Assembly: GCF_030518215.1 (NCBI RefSeq)
Contig: NZ_JAULRT010000032.1
Coordinates: forward strand, 1 to 64,000
Origin: Gilvimarinus algae
GTDB taxonomy: Bacteria > Pseudomonadota > Gammaproteobacteria > Pseudomonadales > Cellvibrionaceae
Direction of reading: 5' to 3'
DNA: 64,000 nt
This document shows, in pieces, positions 23,240 through 32,482 of the stretch (its first letter is position 1; each line of letters opens with the position of its first letter). The notes below the pieces were generated by a model. It worked only from the letters and a program-made list of their open reading frames with translations, was not told where the DNA came from and did not search any database. Made by a program: the position numbers and the translations under genes.

Positions 23240-24211
23240 ATGTTGATGTTTTACCCGGAAATCAAACCTTTCGCTCGCCACCAGATTCCCGTTGAATCGC
23301 CCCATGAGCTCTATGTCGATGAGTCCGGCAACCCAGAGGGTATCCCGGTGCTGTTTGTCCACGGCGGGCCCGGGGCTGGCTGTGGCAAGTACGACCGCCG
23401 ATTCTTTGATCCCGAACACTACCGCATCATCCTGTTTGATCAGCGCGGCTGTGGCCGCTCGACGCCCCACGCTGAGCTTGAAAACAACACGACCCAGGCG
23501 CTGGTGAGTGATATAGAGGTGATTCGCGAATCTCTGGGGATCGACAAGTGGGTCTTGTTTGGCGGCTCCTGGGGTTCAACGCTGTCGCTGGTCTATGCCC
23601 AAACCCACCCGGAGCGGGTGCTGGGTTTGATTTTGCGTGGCATCTTCCTATGTCGCGAGCGCGACCTCAACTGGTTTTATCAAGATGGCGCCAGTGCCAT
23701 CTTCCCCGATTACTGGCAGGATTTTCTCGCCCCGATTCCCGAAGATGAGCGCCATGACCTTATGCGCTCCTACTACCAGCGACTGACCGGTGATAATGAG
23801 CTGCAGAAAATGTCGGCGGCCAAGACCTGGTCCCTGTGGGAGGGGCGCTGTGCCACCTTGCGGCCCAACCAGGATGTAGTGGACGCTTTTTCTAACCCTT
23901 TCAAGGCACTGGCGCTGGCCCGTATTGAGGCCCACTACTTTGTCCACAAAGCGTTTCTTGAGGACAACCAGATTATCAACAATGCCGACAAGCTGGCGGG
24001 CATCCCGGGCATGATTGTCCACGGCCGCTACGACATGGTCTGCCCGCTGGATAACGCTTTTGCGCTGCAAAGTGCCTGGCCCGATGCCGAGCTGCAGATT
24101 ATTCGCGACGCCGGTCACGCCTCGCGCGAGGCCGGTATTGTCGATGCCCTGATTCGCGCCACCGATGATCTGGCGCGCAAGCTGCGCCACGAAACCGATC
24201 ACCTGGCCTGA
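23240..24211 (+). CDS. pip: proline iminopeptidase
   Basis: 323 residues, alpha/beta hydrolase. [10 protein letters not shown] (oxyanion HGGPG), [12 protein letters not shown], the nucleophile in [18 protein letters not shown], late Asp in [10 protein letters not shown] and His in [10 protein letters not shown] complete the triad. It cleaves N-terminal proline from peptides in the cytoplasm. The start may be M1 or M3. Its last base overlaps the dtd start (ATGA). Confidence 0.94.
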   Translation: MLMFYPEIKPFARHQIPVESPHELYVDESGNPEGIPVLFVHGGPGAGCGKYDRRFFDPEHYRIILFDQRGCGRSTPHAELENNTTQALVSDIEVIRESLGIDKWVLFGGSWGSTLSLVYAQTHPERVLGLILRGIFLCRERDLNWFYQDGASAIFPDYWQDFLAPIPEDERHDLMRSYYQRLTGDNELQKMSAAKTWSLWEGRCATLRPNQDVVDAFSNPFKALALARIEAHYFVHKAFLEDNQIINNADKLAGIPGMIVHGRYDMVCPLDNAFALQSAWPDAELQIIRDAGHASREAGIVDALIRATDDLARKLRHETDHLA

Positions 24212-24648
24212 TGAGAGGCTTGATCCAGCGCGTCAGTCGTGCCTCAGTGACGGTAGACGGCCAGTGTGTTGGCGAGATAGATCAGGGGCTGTTGCTCTTA
24301 CTCGGTGTTGAGCGCGAAGACAACCGCGCCAGTGCGGATAAGCTGCTGAAAAAAGTGCTCGCCTATCGGGTGTTTTCCGATGAGCAAGGCAAGATGAACC
24401 TAAATGTCGCCCAAGTCGATGGCGGCGTGCTCGCCGTATCGCAGTTCACTCTGGCGGCCGATACCAGCAAAGGTCTGCGCCCGGGGTTTTCCACGGCGGC
24501 GAGCCCCGGGCAGGCGCGCGAACTTTACGACTATTTTGTTGGGGAGCTCAAGGCCTGTCACCCGCGCGTCGCCACCGGAGAGTTTGCCGCCAATATGCAA
24601 GTGTCTCTGATCAACGACGGCCCCGTTACGTTTTTACTGACTGCGTGA
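24211..24648 (+). CDS. dtd: D-aminoacyl-tRNA deacylase
   Basis: 145 residues, usual length. [17 protein letters not shown] opens it; the two catalytic-site motifs are VSQFTLAAD and, near the end, NDGPVT (the Gly-cisPro site). It hydrolyses D-amino acids and glycine from mischarged tRNAs. Coupled to pip by a four-base overlap. Confidence 0.96.
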   Translation: MRGLIQRVSRASVTVDGQCVGEIDQGLLLLLGVEREDNRASADKLLKKVLAYRVFSDEQGKMNLNVAQVDGGVLAVSQFTLAADTSKGLRPGFSTAASPGQARELYDYFVGELKACHPRVATGEFAANMQVSLINDGPVTFLLTA

Positions 24649-24656
24649 GAATCATC

Positions 24657-25508
24657 ATGAAAGGAACTCTGCTGTTTTTGTCTCTGATTGTCTCCCTGCC
24701 GGCTCTGGCCGACTCCTTGGTGTGGGAAGTGTCCCGTGGGGAGAACAAGGTCTACCTTGCCGGCACCATTCACATGCTCAAGCCATCGGATTACCCCCTG
24801 CCGGCGGACTACCAAAGCGTGTTTGCCAAGGCCGATGTGGTGGTGCTTGAAACCGATATGGACGAGGTCCAGTCGCCGGTTTTTGGCATGAAAATGGCGC
24901 AGAAAATGACCCTGCCACCCGGAGAGAGTTTGTCCAGTGTGCTCAAGCCCGAGGTGTACACCCAGCTGCGTGAATTCGCCAGTGAGCGAGGCTTGCCGAT
25001 GCAGGCGCTGGCCAATTTTCAGCCGGCCTTTGTCGCACTGACCTTGTCGGTGCTGGAGATGCAGAAGCTCGGTTTTGCCGAGGGGGTCGAGGTGCGTTTC
25101 AGTCGCTTGGCCAAAGAGCAGGGCAAACCCCTGAAAGCCCTGGAAACACCCGATGAGCAGCTCGAGTTTATTCTGGCCATGGCCGAGCTCGAGCCCAACG
25201 ATTTTATCCGCTACACCCTGGAGGACATGGCGCAGCTGCCCCAGCTGATGGACGAAATGGTGGCGGCGTTTAAGCGCGGCGATGACAAGGCCATTTACAC
25301 ACTGGGCGCCGAGCCGATGCTGGAATACTCCCGCTCGCTCTACGACACGATTCTTACCCACCGTAATCAAGCTTGGCTGACGCAATTGGATCAATACTTG
25401 AATACGCCTGAAACTGAGCTGGTGATGGTCGGCGCCCTGCATCTGGTCGGCCCGGAAGGGGTACCACAGCTGCTGAAGGCCAGAGGTGTGGATATCGAGC
25501 GTTTTTAA
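24657..25508 (+). CDS. TraB/GumN-family periplasmic protein
   Basis: 283 residues from the ATG at 24657 (a GTG four codons earlier is possible). Signal peptide MKGTLLFLSLIVSLPALA. The TraB fold shows GTIHMLKPSDYP near the start and VMVGALHLVGPEGVPQLLKARG near the end, each with the conserved histidine, and VVLETDMDEV with the Glu. Related proteins are candidate metallopeptidases of the Tiki/TraB clan; the bacterial role is unsettled. Fourth base group of a pip-dtd-TraB run. Confidence 0.85.
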   Translation: MKGTLLFLSLIVSLPALADSLVWEVSRGENKVYLAGTIHMLKPSDYPLPADYQSVFAKADVVVLETDMDEVQSPVFGMKMAQKMTLPPGESLSSVLKPEVYTQLREFASERGLPMQALANFQPAFVALTLSVLEMQKLGFAEGVEVRFSRLAKEQGKPLKALETPDEQLEFILAMAELEPNDFIRYTLEDMAQLPQLMDEMVAAFKRGDDKAIYTLGAEPMLEYSRSLYDTILTHRNQAWLTQLDQYLNTPETELVMVGALHLVGPEGVPQLLKARGVDIERF

Positions 25509-25532
25509 TGGAGCCGGATAAAAAGGACTTTT

Positions 25533-25718
25533 ATGCTTTTCAGGCTGACACTTGTCACACTGATTGTGATGATCGCTACGGCGAGGTTATACGGACCCGA
25601 GATCGCCGAGCGCCTAGCGGGGGATTCTGTGCCTGCCGCCCATGAAGAAGCGTTTAATCCCTTCGAAGATTTGCTCGATACAGTGCAGGGCGTGGTGAAT
25701 AAGCTGAGAGGGCATTAA
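25533..25718 (+). CDS. small single-pass membrane protein, unknown
   Basis: 61 residues with an AAAAAGGA ribosome site. One hydrophobic segment (1-20, MLFRLTLVTLIVMIATARLY) then a polar helix (EEAFNPFEDLLDTVQGVVNKLRG). It follows the TraB gene by 24 bases, probably in one operon. No family recognised. Confidence 0.55.
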   Translation: MLFRLTLVTLIVMIATARLYGPEIAERLAGDSVPAAHEEAFNPFEDLLDTVQGVVNKLRGH

Positions 25719-25735
25719 GCGCTCCCAGCCCGGAA

Positions 25736-26110
25736 CTAACGCGCCGCGTTCACCGGTTTGCAGCGGGCGTTTTCAAGTACCCATTCCCGATCGGTTTGAT
25801 CGTGTCGCACGGCGCAGGTATCGCCGGTCAGCCACAGAGAAAAACGATCCGGCCGTCCCATCAACAACCCCTGGTCACCGCCGTTTTCAATGCGCGCCTG
25901 TGAGGGCGCATCTATCGTCAGGGTCGGCTGGTCGGTCAGGGCGCGGCTGGACAGCCGTACCTTGGTGCCCAGCGCCTCGGACACGGCGCTCACAAGTTCG
26001 GTACGCACTGTGTCATCGGGGGCCACCAGCACGGCGGCCCGCGGCCCGGTCTCAACCGATTGGCAGGCGGCGAGGAGTGTGGCCGCCGCCAAGATCGCTG
26101 CGCGTTTCAC
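25736..26110 (-). CDS. small lipoprotein
   Basis: 124 residues; lipobox LAAC (C15) after MKRAAILAAATLL, so it is a lipoprotein of 110 mature residues. The rest (DDTVRTELVSAVSEALGTKVRLSSRALTDQPTLTID, DRFSLWLTGDTCAVRHDQTDREWVLENARCKP) has two cysteines likely joined in the periplasm. The start overlaps the S41 protease stop (ATGA), so the two are co-translated and possibly act together. Not otherwise recognised. Confidence 0.75.
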   Translation of the reverse strand: MKRAAILAAATLLAACQSVETGPRAAVLVAPDDTVRTELVSAVSEALGTKVRLSSRALTDQPTLTIDAPSQARIENGGDQGLLMGRPDRFSLWLTGDTCAVRHDQTDREWVLENARCKPVNAAR

Positions 26111-27870
26111 TGGGGGTGCCTCAGCAGCATATCGCCCATACCGCGCGGTTGATGGATGTAACCGTCAGAGGCGCCGGCGTCGATGGCCTTTTGCAGCTTG
26201 CTGGCCGCGGCGGTGGTGGCCTTGGCTTGTGGTGCCGAGGGGCAGCTGCCGGTAGCGCGATAGTGCAGCGCCGCAGCAAGGCGGGCCTCACCTGGGTCGC
26301 CCAGCAGGTGGTCAAAGTCGTCCTCGACCGCACAGCCTGGCAGCTCTGCCTGGTTGCTGCTGCCGGCATCGCCGGGGAAGAAGCCGTCGGCGTAGTCGCC
26401 AAAGCCCTTGGCGTTGGTGCCTTTAAACTGGGTGGTGAAATAGGACAGGCCGCAGTTATCGATCACATAGGCCCCGTAGGGCTTGCCGCAGGTGGCGCCA
26501 CCTATCTGGATAATCTCAACATCCACACCGCGCAGGCCGTTGATAATTGCCTCAGAGGCTGAGCAGGTATTGCCGCCGGTCAGTACATACAAGCGGTTGA
26601 GCTCGAGCGTTGGCAGAGCTTGACCCTCGGTCAGCGAAAAGCCGAGCGTGGTGGTGTGAAAGGCGATGGGGTCGAGCCGCTCCCCGGTAAAGGGATCGTA
26701 TGTGGGGTGCTTGTCATTAAACTCCGTATTGGCAAAGGTTTTACCTGCGGCGTTGCTGCCGGCAATCATATAGGACAGCTCGTTGGCGATATCCAGATAG
26801 CCGCCACCGTTGTAGCGCAAATCCAACACCAGATCGCTGATGCCGGCATTGCTCATGGCGGTAATGGCGCTCACCAGCTCGGCCTCGGCCGTGGCGATAT
26901 GGGTGTTAAACAGCAGGTAGCCCACGGTGCCGGTTGCCGTGTCGATGGTCGCGGTCTTGTTGACGGCGCTGACGGTCAGCTCGCCGGCGGTGAGGGTAAT
27001 CTCGCGGGTGGCGCTGCTGCCCAAATCCTGCACCACAAAGGTATGGCTTTCGCCCAGCTCTGAGGGAAAGAGACCGGCGTTAAGCGTGTCCACGCCCGCT
27101 TGCGAGTTGTCGTTGACCAGATCGACGCCGTCGATTTCAAGAATACGTGCACCACGGGCCAGGTTGGCGTTGGCCGCTGACGAGCCTGGCTCGGTGAATA
27201 CCACTACCGCTTCGCGCGGCGGGGTGCTGGCCAGCAGCGCCCACTGGGCGCCGTAGCCCACCGCAATACCCGATTCGGTGCGCGCGCGATAGCTGTCGGT
27301 ATCGTCGTACCAGTGGAACTGATCTTTGAGGTTGCCCGAGGGAGTGCGGGCAGTCGTCTTCAGCAGATCGAAATACTCGGTGGTGGTATAGAGCATGGGG
27401 TTGCGGTCGGTGATTTCGTCGTACCACAGATAATAATTATTGCTGAACGAGCGCAAAAACACGTTCTCGTCTACGTAGCTACCCTGCTCATCCGGGTAGG
27501 GCTGGCCGTTGTATGGGGCAATGCCCTGGCGTGGGTCGGCGCACTGGGACCAGAAATTATCCTCCGGCGGGAAGACGCCCTCTACCCAGGTGTAGTTTCC
27601 GTTACCGCTCGATGACGTACTCGAAGAGCTGCTGCTGGAACTGCTACTGGAGACACTTGAGCTACTCGATGAACTGCTGTTGGATGGGCTGGAATTGCCG
27701 CCCTGGCTGGGCGATGAGCTGGAAACACCGTAGTAATCCTGCACTCGCTCCAACGTGGTGGGACTGCCACTGCTGCCACCGCAGGCGGCAAGACTGAGCG
27801 CCAGGGTGGCGGCTGCAGCTGTTTTCATCAGAGGCGCCACAGTGCCACTAAAAGGGGGGTATCGGTTCAT
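26107..27870 (-). CDS. S41-family peptidase lipoprotein with poly-serine linker
   Basis: 587 residues from the ATG at 27870 (AAGGAGA 11 bases upstream; a longer in-frame extension lies in non-coding sequence next to ubiB). Lipobox LAAC (C30), a Ser-rich linker (about 50-89), an N-terminal helical/substrate part, a PDZ region (FTEPGSSAANANLARGARILEIDGVDL) and the tail-specific protease core: VLDLRYNGGGYLDIANELSY and nucleophile serine in GGNTCSASEAIINGLRG near 435. A processing protease on the outer membrane or cell surface; substrate unknown. Followed by the small lipoprotein gene. Confidence 0.9.
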   Translation of the reverse strand: MNRYPPFSGTVAPLMKTAAAATLALSLAACGGSSGSPTTLERVQDYYGVSSSSPSQGGNSSPSNSSSSSSSSVSSSSSSSSSSSTSSSGNGNYTWVEGVFPPEDNFWSQCADPRQGIAPYNGQPYPDEQGSYVDENVFLRSFSNNYYLWYDEITDRNPMLYTTTEYFDLLKTTARTPSGNLKDQFHWYDDTDSYRARTESGIAVGYGAQWALLASTPPREAVVVFTEPGSSAANANLARGARILEIDGVDLVNDNSQAGVDTLNAGLFPSELGESHTFVVQDLGSSATREITLTAGELTVSAVNKTATIDTATGTVGYLLFNTHIATAEAELVSAITAMSNAGISDLVLDLRYNGGGYLDIANELSYMIAGSNAAGKTFANTEFNDKHPTYDPFTGERLDPIAFHTTTLGFSLTEGQALPTLELNRLYVLTGGNTCSASEAIINGLRGVDVEIIQIGGATCGKPYGAYVIDNCGLSYFTTQFKGTNAKGFGDYADGFFPGDAGSSNQAELPGCAVEDDFDHLLGDPGEARLAAALHYRATGSCPSAPQAKATTAAASKLQKAIDAGASDGYIHQPRGMGDMLLRHPQ

Positions 27871-27944
27871 CGCGCGCTTGTCTCCTTGCCGCTTAGTTAT
27901 GGCTACTACCCCGACAATACCAGAAGTGCGGGGCAAAATCAGTG

Positions 27945-29591
27945 TCAGCGTCGCAGGGCCAGAAGCAGCAGCCCTGCGCCCCCCAATACCCAGGCGGCAG
28001 GGGGGATGTGTTGCCCGCTTTTTACCACCTGATGGGTGAGTTCCGGCCACACCAGCAGGACCGAGCCGGCGATACACGCGGTGGCCGCGAGCAGCAAACG
28101 CCGCCGCACACTGGCGCGTCTTTCGCGTTTTTGCGCCAGCTCCCGGGAGCGCTGCAGCTCATCGCGCAGCCCATCCAAGTGCTGCACTTGTTGCAGGCCG
28201 TTGAAAATCAAATGGGGGACTTCGGGGAATTTTTCCATCCACTCGGGGCCGTAGCGCTTGAGATCCTGCCAGAGAGTTTTCGGGTGAAAGCGGTTTTTCA
28301 GCCAGCGCTCTAAAAACGGGTGGGCAGTGGCCCAGAGGTTAAGGTCCGGATAGAGCTGACGTCCCAGTCCTTCGATGTTTAAAAGCGTTTTCTGTAACAG
28401 TACCAGTTGCGGCTGTACTTCCATGTTAAAGCGTCGTGCGGTGCGAAACAGGCTCAAGAGCACATGGCCGAAAGAGATCTCTTTAAGTGGCTTTTCGAAG
28501 ATGGGTTCGCAGACGGTGCGCACGGCCGCTTCCAGCTCTTCGATACGGGTGTGTTCCGGCACCCAGCCGCTTTGTACGTGCAGTTCGGCCACCTGGCGGT
28601 AGTCGCGACGGAACATGGCGAGCATGTTGCGCGCGAGATAGTACTGGTCGGCGCGGTTGAGTGAGCCGACGATGGCCATGTCCACCGCAATATACTGGGG
28701 TTGATCGGGGTGGGCGCGGGAGACAAAGATATTCCCGGGGTGCATATCTGCGTGAAAAAAATTGTGCTCGAACACCTGGGTAAAAAAGATTTCCACGCCG
28801 CGCTCGGCGAGCTTTTTCATGTCGGTGTTCTGCGCCTGGAGTTGCTCGATGTTCGTGACCGGAATACCGGAAATGCGCTCCAGCACCAGCACCTTATGAC
28901 GGGTGTAATCCCAGATGACTTCGGGAATGTAGAGCAGCGGCGAGTGAAGAAAGTTGCGCCGCAACTGCGAGGCATTGGCCGCCTCGCGCTGCAGGTCCAG
29001 CTCGTCAAAAATAGTGGTGCGGTAATCATCCACCACTTCCACCGGGCGCAAGCGCTTGCCATCGGCGCTGTAACGCTCGACCACCTGTGCAATAACGTGC
29101 AGCAGGCGGGTGTCCTGTTCGATCACTTTTTCGATGCCGGGGCGAATCGCTTTAACCACCACCTCCCGTCCATCGTGGAGCACGGCCGCGTGTACCTGTG
29201 CGACTGAGGCCGAGGCCAGAGGTTCGCGGTCAAACTGCTGGAACAGGTTGTCGACGCTGTCGCCCAGTGAGTGTTCCACCAGCGCACAGAATTTGGTTTT
29301 ATCGAAGGGCGGCACCCGGTCCTGCAGGGCGCTGAGTTCGGCGATGATGTCCGGCGGCATCAAATCCGGACGGGTAGAGAGCAGCTGGCCGAACTTGATA
29401 AAGATCGGGCCCAGGCCTTCAAAGGCCAGGCGCAGGCGCTCTCCGCGGGAGCGCTTGCCGGCGGGAATCAGTGCCAGGGGAGCAAGCAGCAGACGCAGCC
29501 ACCACGGCAGATTGCCCTTTGCGATCAGCAGGTCCAGACGGTAGCGGGCAAACGTAAAGAGAATGGTCAGCAGGCGGAGCAGACTGGTCAT
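27945..29591 (-). CDS. ubiB: ubiquinone biosynthesis atypical kinase UbiB
   Basis: 548 residues. The KxGQ motif lies in [22 protein letters not shown], the Ala-rich nucleotide loop in [15 protein letters not shown], then [10 protein letters not shown] (Lys), [13 protein letters not shown] (catalytic loop) and AVDMAIVG (metal site; DFG replaced as usual). Two C-terminal membrane helices ([34 protein letters not shown]). An ATPase needed for coenzyme Q synthesis at the inner membrane. Last gene of ubiE-ubiJ-ubiB. Confidence 0.96.
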   Translation of the reverse strand: MTSLLRLLTILFTFARYRLDLLIAKGNLPWWLRLLLAPLALIPAGKRSRGERLRLAFEGLGPIFIKFGQLLSTRPDLMPPDIIAELSALQDRVPPFDKTKFCALVEHSLGDSVDNLFQQFDREPLASASVAQVHAAVLHDGREVVVKAIRPGIEKVIEQDTRLLHVIAQVVERYSADGKRLRPVEVVDDYRTTIFDELDLQREAANASQLRRNFLHSPLLYIPEVIWDYTRHKVLVLERISGIPVTNIEQLQAQNTDMKKLAERGVEIFFTQVFEHNFFHADMHPGNIFVSRAHPDQPQYIAVDMAIVGSLNRADQYYLARNMLAMFRRDYRQVAELHVQSGWVPEHTRIEELEAAVRTVCEPIFEKPLKEISFGHVLLSLFRTARRFNMEVQPQLVLLQKTLLNIEGLGRQLYPDLNLWATAHPFLERWLKNRFHPKTLWQDLKRYGPEWMEKFPEVPHLIFNGLQQVQHLDGLRDELQRSRELAQKRERRASVRRRLLLAATACIAGSVLLVWPELTHQVVKSGQHIPPAAWVLGGAGLLLLALRR

Positions 29592-29600
29592 CGTATTGGG

Positions 29601-30218
29601 TTATCCGTGGTGTTTGGTGGCCAGTGAGGCTACGCGCGCTTCCAGCCGGTCGAGCGCCAGGCGGGTGTCGCTAATATCTTCACAAAAGATCTCAAATTCG
29701 CGGCGCCCAAGCGCAGCGGCAGACTCTTCGCTCAGGTATTCCTCACCGAGGCGGCTGGCGCTGGCGCCCCGCGCTTGCGCCCAGTCGCCGAAGGCGCGCC
29801 ACTGACGCGCCAGGACATGGGCCGGCAAGGTGCCCAAGGTATCCGCCAGCCACATTTCCCAGTCGATTTCCAACTGCTTGAGCAGTGTGCGCAGCTCGCC
29901 GAGCAGCGCGGCGCGCCCCTCGAGGGTGACGCCGGTGCTGTGCAAGCTGTGGCTGTCGCCAGCGGCGGCGAGCTTCAGTAAATCGCGCGCACTGCCGGTG
30001 AGCGCGGCGGTGGGCGTTCCCTCGTAGTACTGCTGCAGCCGCACAGGCTCGCCGAGCAGCCAGTAAACCGTTATTGCCGGCGAGGTACAGTGCACCGCCA
30101 GAACCTGCCCCTCCAGTGATTGCAGGAGGGCGCGGCTGCCCGGATCATAGGTCAAGGCCTTGTTGATCAGAGTCTCCAGGGCACTGGCCAGCCCGGCAAT
30201 GGCGGTGGCGCCCAGCAT
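29601..30218 (-). CDS. ubiJ: ubiquinone biosynthesis accessory factor UbiJ
   Basis: 205 residues. SCP2 lipid-binding domain in the first 110 (LINKALTYDPGSRALLQSLEGQVLAVH, then a strand-rich half with PTAALTGSARDLLKLA), followed by a helical C-terminal region (EEYLSEESAAALGRREFEIFCEDISDTRLALDRLEARV). UbiJ binds polyprenyl intermediates and organises the soluble Ubi complex. Start overlaps the ubiE stop by one base; ubiB follows after nine bases. Confidence 0.92.
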   Translation of the reverse strand: MLGATAIAGLASALETLINKALTYDPGSRALLQSLEGQVLAVHCTSPAITVYWLLGEPVRLQQYYEGTPTAALTGSARDLLKLAAAGDSHSLHSTGVTLEGRAALLGELRTLLKQLEIDWEMWLADTLGTLPAHVLARQWRAFGDWAQARGASASRLGEEYLSEESAAALGRREFEIFCEDISDTRLALDRLEARVASLATKHHG

Positions 30219-30967
30219 CAGGGTTTGATTCCGCAGTGCAGTGCGACTATGCCGCCGGTCATGTTGTGGTATTCGGTGAGCACGAAACCGGCGTCATCCA
30301 TCATGGTCTTGAGGGTTTGCTGGTCCGGGTGCATACGGATGGATTCGGCCAGATAGCGATAGCTGTCGGCATCGCCGGTAACCAGTTTGCCCATAGTGGG
30401 CAATAGCTTGAAAGAGTAAGCGTCGTAGGCCTTTTCCAGCAGAGGGTTGCCCGGTTTGGAAAACTCGAGCACCAGCAGTTTGCCACCTGGCTTGAGGACT
30501 CGGAGCATGGCGCGCAGGGCAAGGTCTTTGTCGGTCACATTGCGCAGACCAAAGGCGATGGTAATGCGGTCAAACGTGTTGTCGGCAAAGGGCAGGTACT
30601 GGGCATCGGCCTGGGCGACCGTCAGGTTGCCGGCAACGCCCTTGTCCAGCAGCTTGTCGCGCCCGACTTTGAGCATAGAGTCGTTGATGTCCGCCAGGAC
30701 CACCAGCCCCTGTTCGCCGACCTGGCGGGCAAACTGATAAGACAGGTCGCCCGTGCCGCCGGCAATATCGAGGATTTTGTGGCCTCGGCGCACGGCGGCC
30801 TTTTCAATGGTCAGGCGTTTCCAGAGCCGGTGGATACCACCGGACATCAGGTCGTTCATCAGATCGTATTTGCCGGCGACCGAGTGGAAAACGCCGGCGA
30901 CCCGCTCGGCTTTTTGGTCGATATCGACTTGCTCAAAACCAAAGTGAGTGGTTTTTTTCTCGCTCAT
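30218..30967 (-). CDS. ubiE: ubiquinone/menaquinone C-methyltransferase UbiE
   Basis: 249 residues from the ATG at 30967 ([14 protein letters not shown]). Class I methyltransferase with SAM loop [40 protein letters not shown] and [14 protein letters not shown], and the N-terminal [25 protein letters not shown] signature. It C-methylates the quinone ring. First gene of the ubiEJB operon. Confidence 0.97.
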   Translation of the reverse strand: MSEKKTTHFGFEQVDIDQKAERVAGVFHSVAGKYDLMNDLMSGGIHRLWKRLTIEKAAVRRGHKILDIAGGTGDLSYQFARQVGEQGLVVLADINDSMLKVGRDKLLDKGVAGNLTVAQADAQYLPFADNTFDRITIAFGLRNVTDKDLALRAMLRVLKPGGKLLVLEFSKPGNPLLEKAYDAYSFKLLPTMGKLVTGDADSYRYLAESIRMHPDQQTLKTMMDDAGFVLTEYHNMTGGIVALHCGIKP

Positions 30968-31027
30968 AGCCACGCCTGATTCATACGCTGAAAGGGAGAG
31001 CCATTGTACATTGATGGCGTGCCCCCG

Positions 31028-31477
31028 TCAGGGCGTGTTTGCTGTTGATGGTCCGCGGCGAATCACAACGGTGCGCGCCAGTTTGTCGTGCCAGCCCTGC
31101 TTGCGTGAATCGAGCGCGATCCAGACAAAGCCCAGGCAGAGGAAGATGGCGGAGATGTAGTAGCCGAGGTAGCGCACGATCAATTGCCAGGGCTCGGGCT
31201 TTTGCAAAGTGTCGGCATCGACGATGATGGCGCTGGCCACCATCTTGCCAGGCGTGGCGGATTTGATCAGCCAGAACAGCAAAGTAAAGGCGGCGGGGAT
31301 ACCGTAGTTGACCCAAAAGTTTTCCGCGCCGGCCATCAGCATGGACAGCCAGTTGCCCGAGTGCTGGTAGAGACCGATGATGATGGCCACCACTATGGGC
31401 AGTACCACCACAGAATCCACCAAAAAGGCGAGAAAGCGTAGCCAGAAGCCAACGTAGACGGGGGTGGGTGAGTTCAT
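31028..31477 (-). CDS. RDD-family membrane protein
   Basis: 149 residues. Arg and Asp of the RDD pattern lie in VGFWLRFLAFLVDSVVVLPIV (first helix), and a second pattern in SATPGKMVASAIIVD; about four membrane segments. Function in the family is mostly unknown, with some members linked to ion exchange. Stands alone between ubiE and the sulfur locus. Confidence 0.88.
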   Translation of the reverse strand: MNSPTPVYVGFWLRFLAFLVDSVVVLPIVVAIIIGLYQHSGNWLSMLMAGAENFWVNYGIPAAFTLLFWLIKSATPGKMVASAIIVDADTLQKPEPWQLIVRYLGYYISAIFLCLGFVWIALDSRKQGWHDKLARTVVIRRGPSTANTP

Positions 31478-31496
31478 AGAAGCCTCAGTGTCATTA

Positions 31497-31514
31497 ATGG
31501 CAAAAGCTGTGTCA
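31497..31514 (+). promoter_or_regulatory. candidate activator site upstream of the YeeE pair
   Basis: ATGGCAAAAGC followed by TGTGTCA. The same two words, TGTGTCA (33808) and ATGGCAAAGC (33818), occur upstream of the persulfide dioxygenase operon. Both pairs lie 75-115 bases upstream of a sigma54 promoter, the usual place for an enhancer-bound activator. Binding by FisR is a guess. Confidence 0.25.
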
Positions 31515-31588
31515 TAACTGTGACGGTGCTGTCCGCGATGGCGCGGCCATGGCTATGATACCCCAATGCCTGTGGGGCTTGTCGGCTG

Positions 31589-31604
31589 TGGCGCTAAACT
31601 TGCT
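31589..31604 (+). promoter_or_regulatory. sigma54 promoter before the YeeE/YedE pair
   Basis: TGGCGCT-AAAC-TTGCT matches TGGCACG-N4-TTGCW, with exact GG-N10-GC spacing (-24 GG at 31590-31591, -12 GC at 31602-31603). It is 33 bases upstream of the first YeeE start codon. Consistent with control by the sigma54 activator encoded just downstream. Confidence 0.75.
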
Positions 31605-31637
31605 GTTAGCGAGTATTGATCATTGTCAGGGGGTTCT

Positions 31638-32048
31638 ATGTCCATGTTTCTTCCCGCCCTGCTGGGCGGTTTGCTGATTGGCGTGGCAGCCGTTGGGCTT
31701 TTGCTGTTGCTCGGGCGCATTGCCGGCATCAGCGGCATTGTCTGGGGCGCATTTACTGGCGGCGCCGAGGCAAAGTGGCGCTGGCTGTTTGTCGCCGGTC
31801 TGCTCGTCGGAGCCGCGGGCTACCATCTGCTCTCGGGTGCCCCCTACCCAGAGCCCAGTGCCTTGCCCCTGTGGCAGGCCCTGCTGGCCGGCTTTGTGGT
31901 GGGGGTGGGGGTCAAGCTTGGCAGTGGATGCACGAGCGGTCACGGTGTCTGCGGTCTTGCTCGTCTGTCGTTGCGTTCGCTAGTCGCGACCCTCACTTTT
32001 ATGGCCGCGGGAATTGCCACGGTTTTTGTCCTTCGTCACTTACTCTAG
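31638..32048 (+). CDS. YeeE/YedE-family sulfur transporter, first half
   Basis: 136 residues from the ATG at 31638 after AGGGGG. Four membrane helices; GSGCTSGHGVCGLARLSLRSL is the signature of the YeeE/YedE (TsuA-like, PmpA) family, with the cysteine used to pass sulfur compounds such as thiosulfate. The usual full-length protein is split here into two genes, this and the next, eight bases apart. Likely imports thiosulfate or another sulfur species across the inner membrane. Confidence 0.9.
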   Translation: MSMFLPALLGGLLIGVAAVGLLLLLGRIAGISGIVWGAFTGGAEAKWRWLFVAGLLVGAAGYHLLSGAPYPEPSALPLWQALLAGFVVGVGVKLGSGCTSGHGVCGLARLSLRSLVATLTFMAAGIATVFVLRHLL

Positions 32049-32056
32049 GAGCGATT

Positions 32057-32482
32057 ATGAAATCGGTTTTCGCGCTGATTTGCGGTCTTCTGTTTGGGGC
32101 CGGTTTGGCTATGTCGGGCATGACTGACACGGCAAAAGTGCTGGGCTTTCTCGATCTGTTCGGCCGCTGGGACCCCGCCCTGATGTTTGTTATGGGCGGC
32201 GCTGTGGTCGTGACCTTGGTAGGGTTTCGCCTGGTTCTGCGCCGCTCGCGGCCGGTGTGCGATGAGCGCTTTAACCTGCCTGCCAACCGCCGTATTGATC
32301 GTCGCTTACTGGCCGGTGCGGCCGTGTTCGGCCTCGGCTGGGGGCTCTACGGCTATTGCCCGGGGCCGGCGCTCTCGGCGTTGGTGTATCTGGAAATAAA
32401 AACCCTGGCCTTTGTGCTGGCCATGATCTCGGGCATGGCCGTTGTGCATGGCTGGGAAAAACGCGAGGCTAAACGCCTTTGA
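32057..32482 (+). CDS. YeeE/YedE-family sulfur transporter, second half (DUF6691/PmpB type)
   Basis: 141 residues; about four membrane helices. [31 protein letters not shown] is the second-half signature and [13 protein letters not shown] carries the matching cysteine motif. A small partner that completes the two-subunit transporter. Its 3' end overlaps that of the convergent fisR gene by 14 bases. Confidence 0.9.
   Translation: MKSVFALICGLLFGAGLAMSGMTDTAKVLGFLDLFGRWDPALMFVMGGAVVVTLVGFRLVLRRSRPVCDERFNLPANRRIDRRLLAGAAVFGLGWGLYGYCPGPALSALVYLEIKTLAFVLAMISGMAVVHGWEKREAKRL

Noticed and set aside
27871-28077. N-terminal extension of the S41 protease to 28077
   Set aside because: It overlaps the end of ubiB and places the lipobox over 90 residues inside; the ATG at 27870 has a good ribosome site.
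31616-32056. Long frame reading into the second YeeE half from 31616
   Set aside because: It is an out-of-frame shadow of the first YeeE gene; the true start at 32057 follows AGGAGCG.
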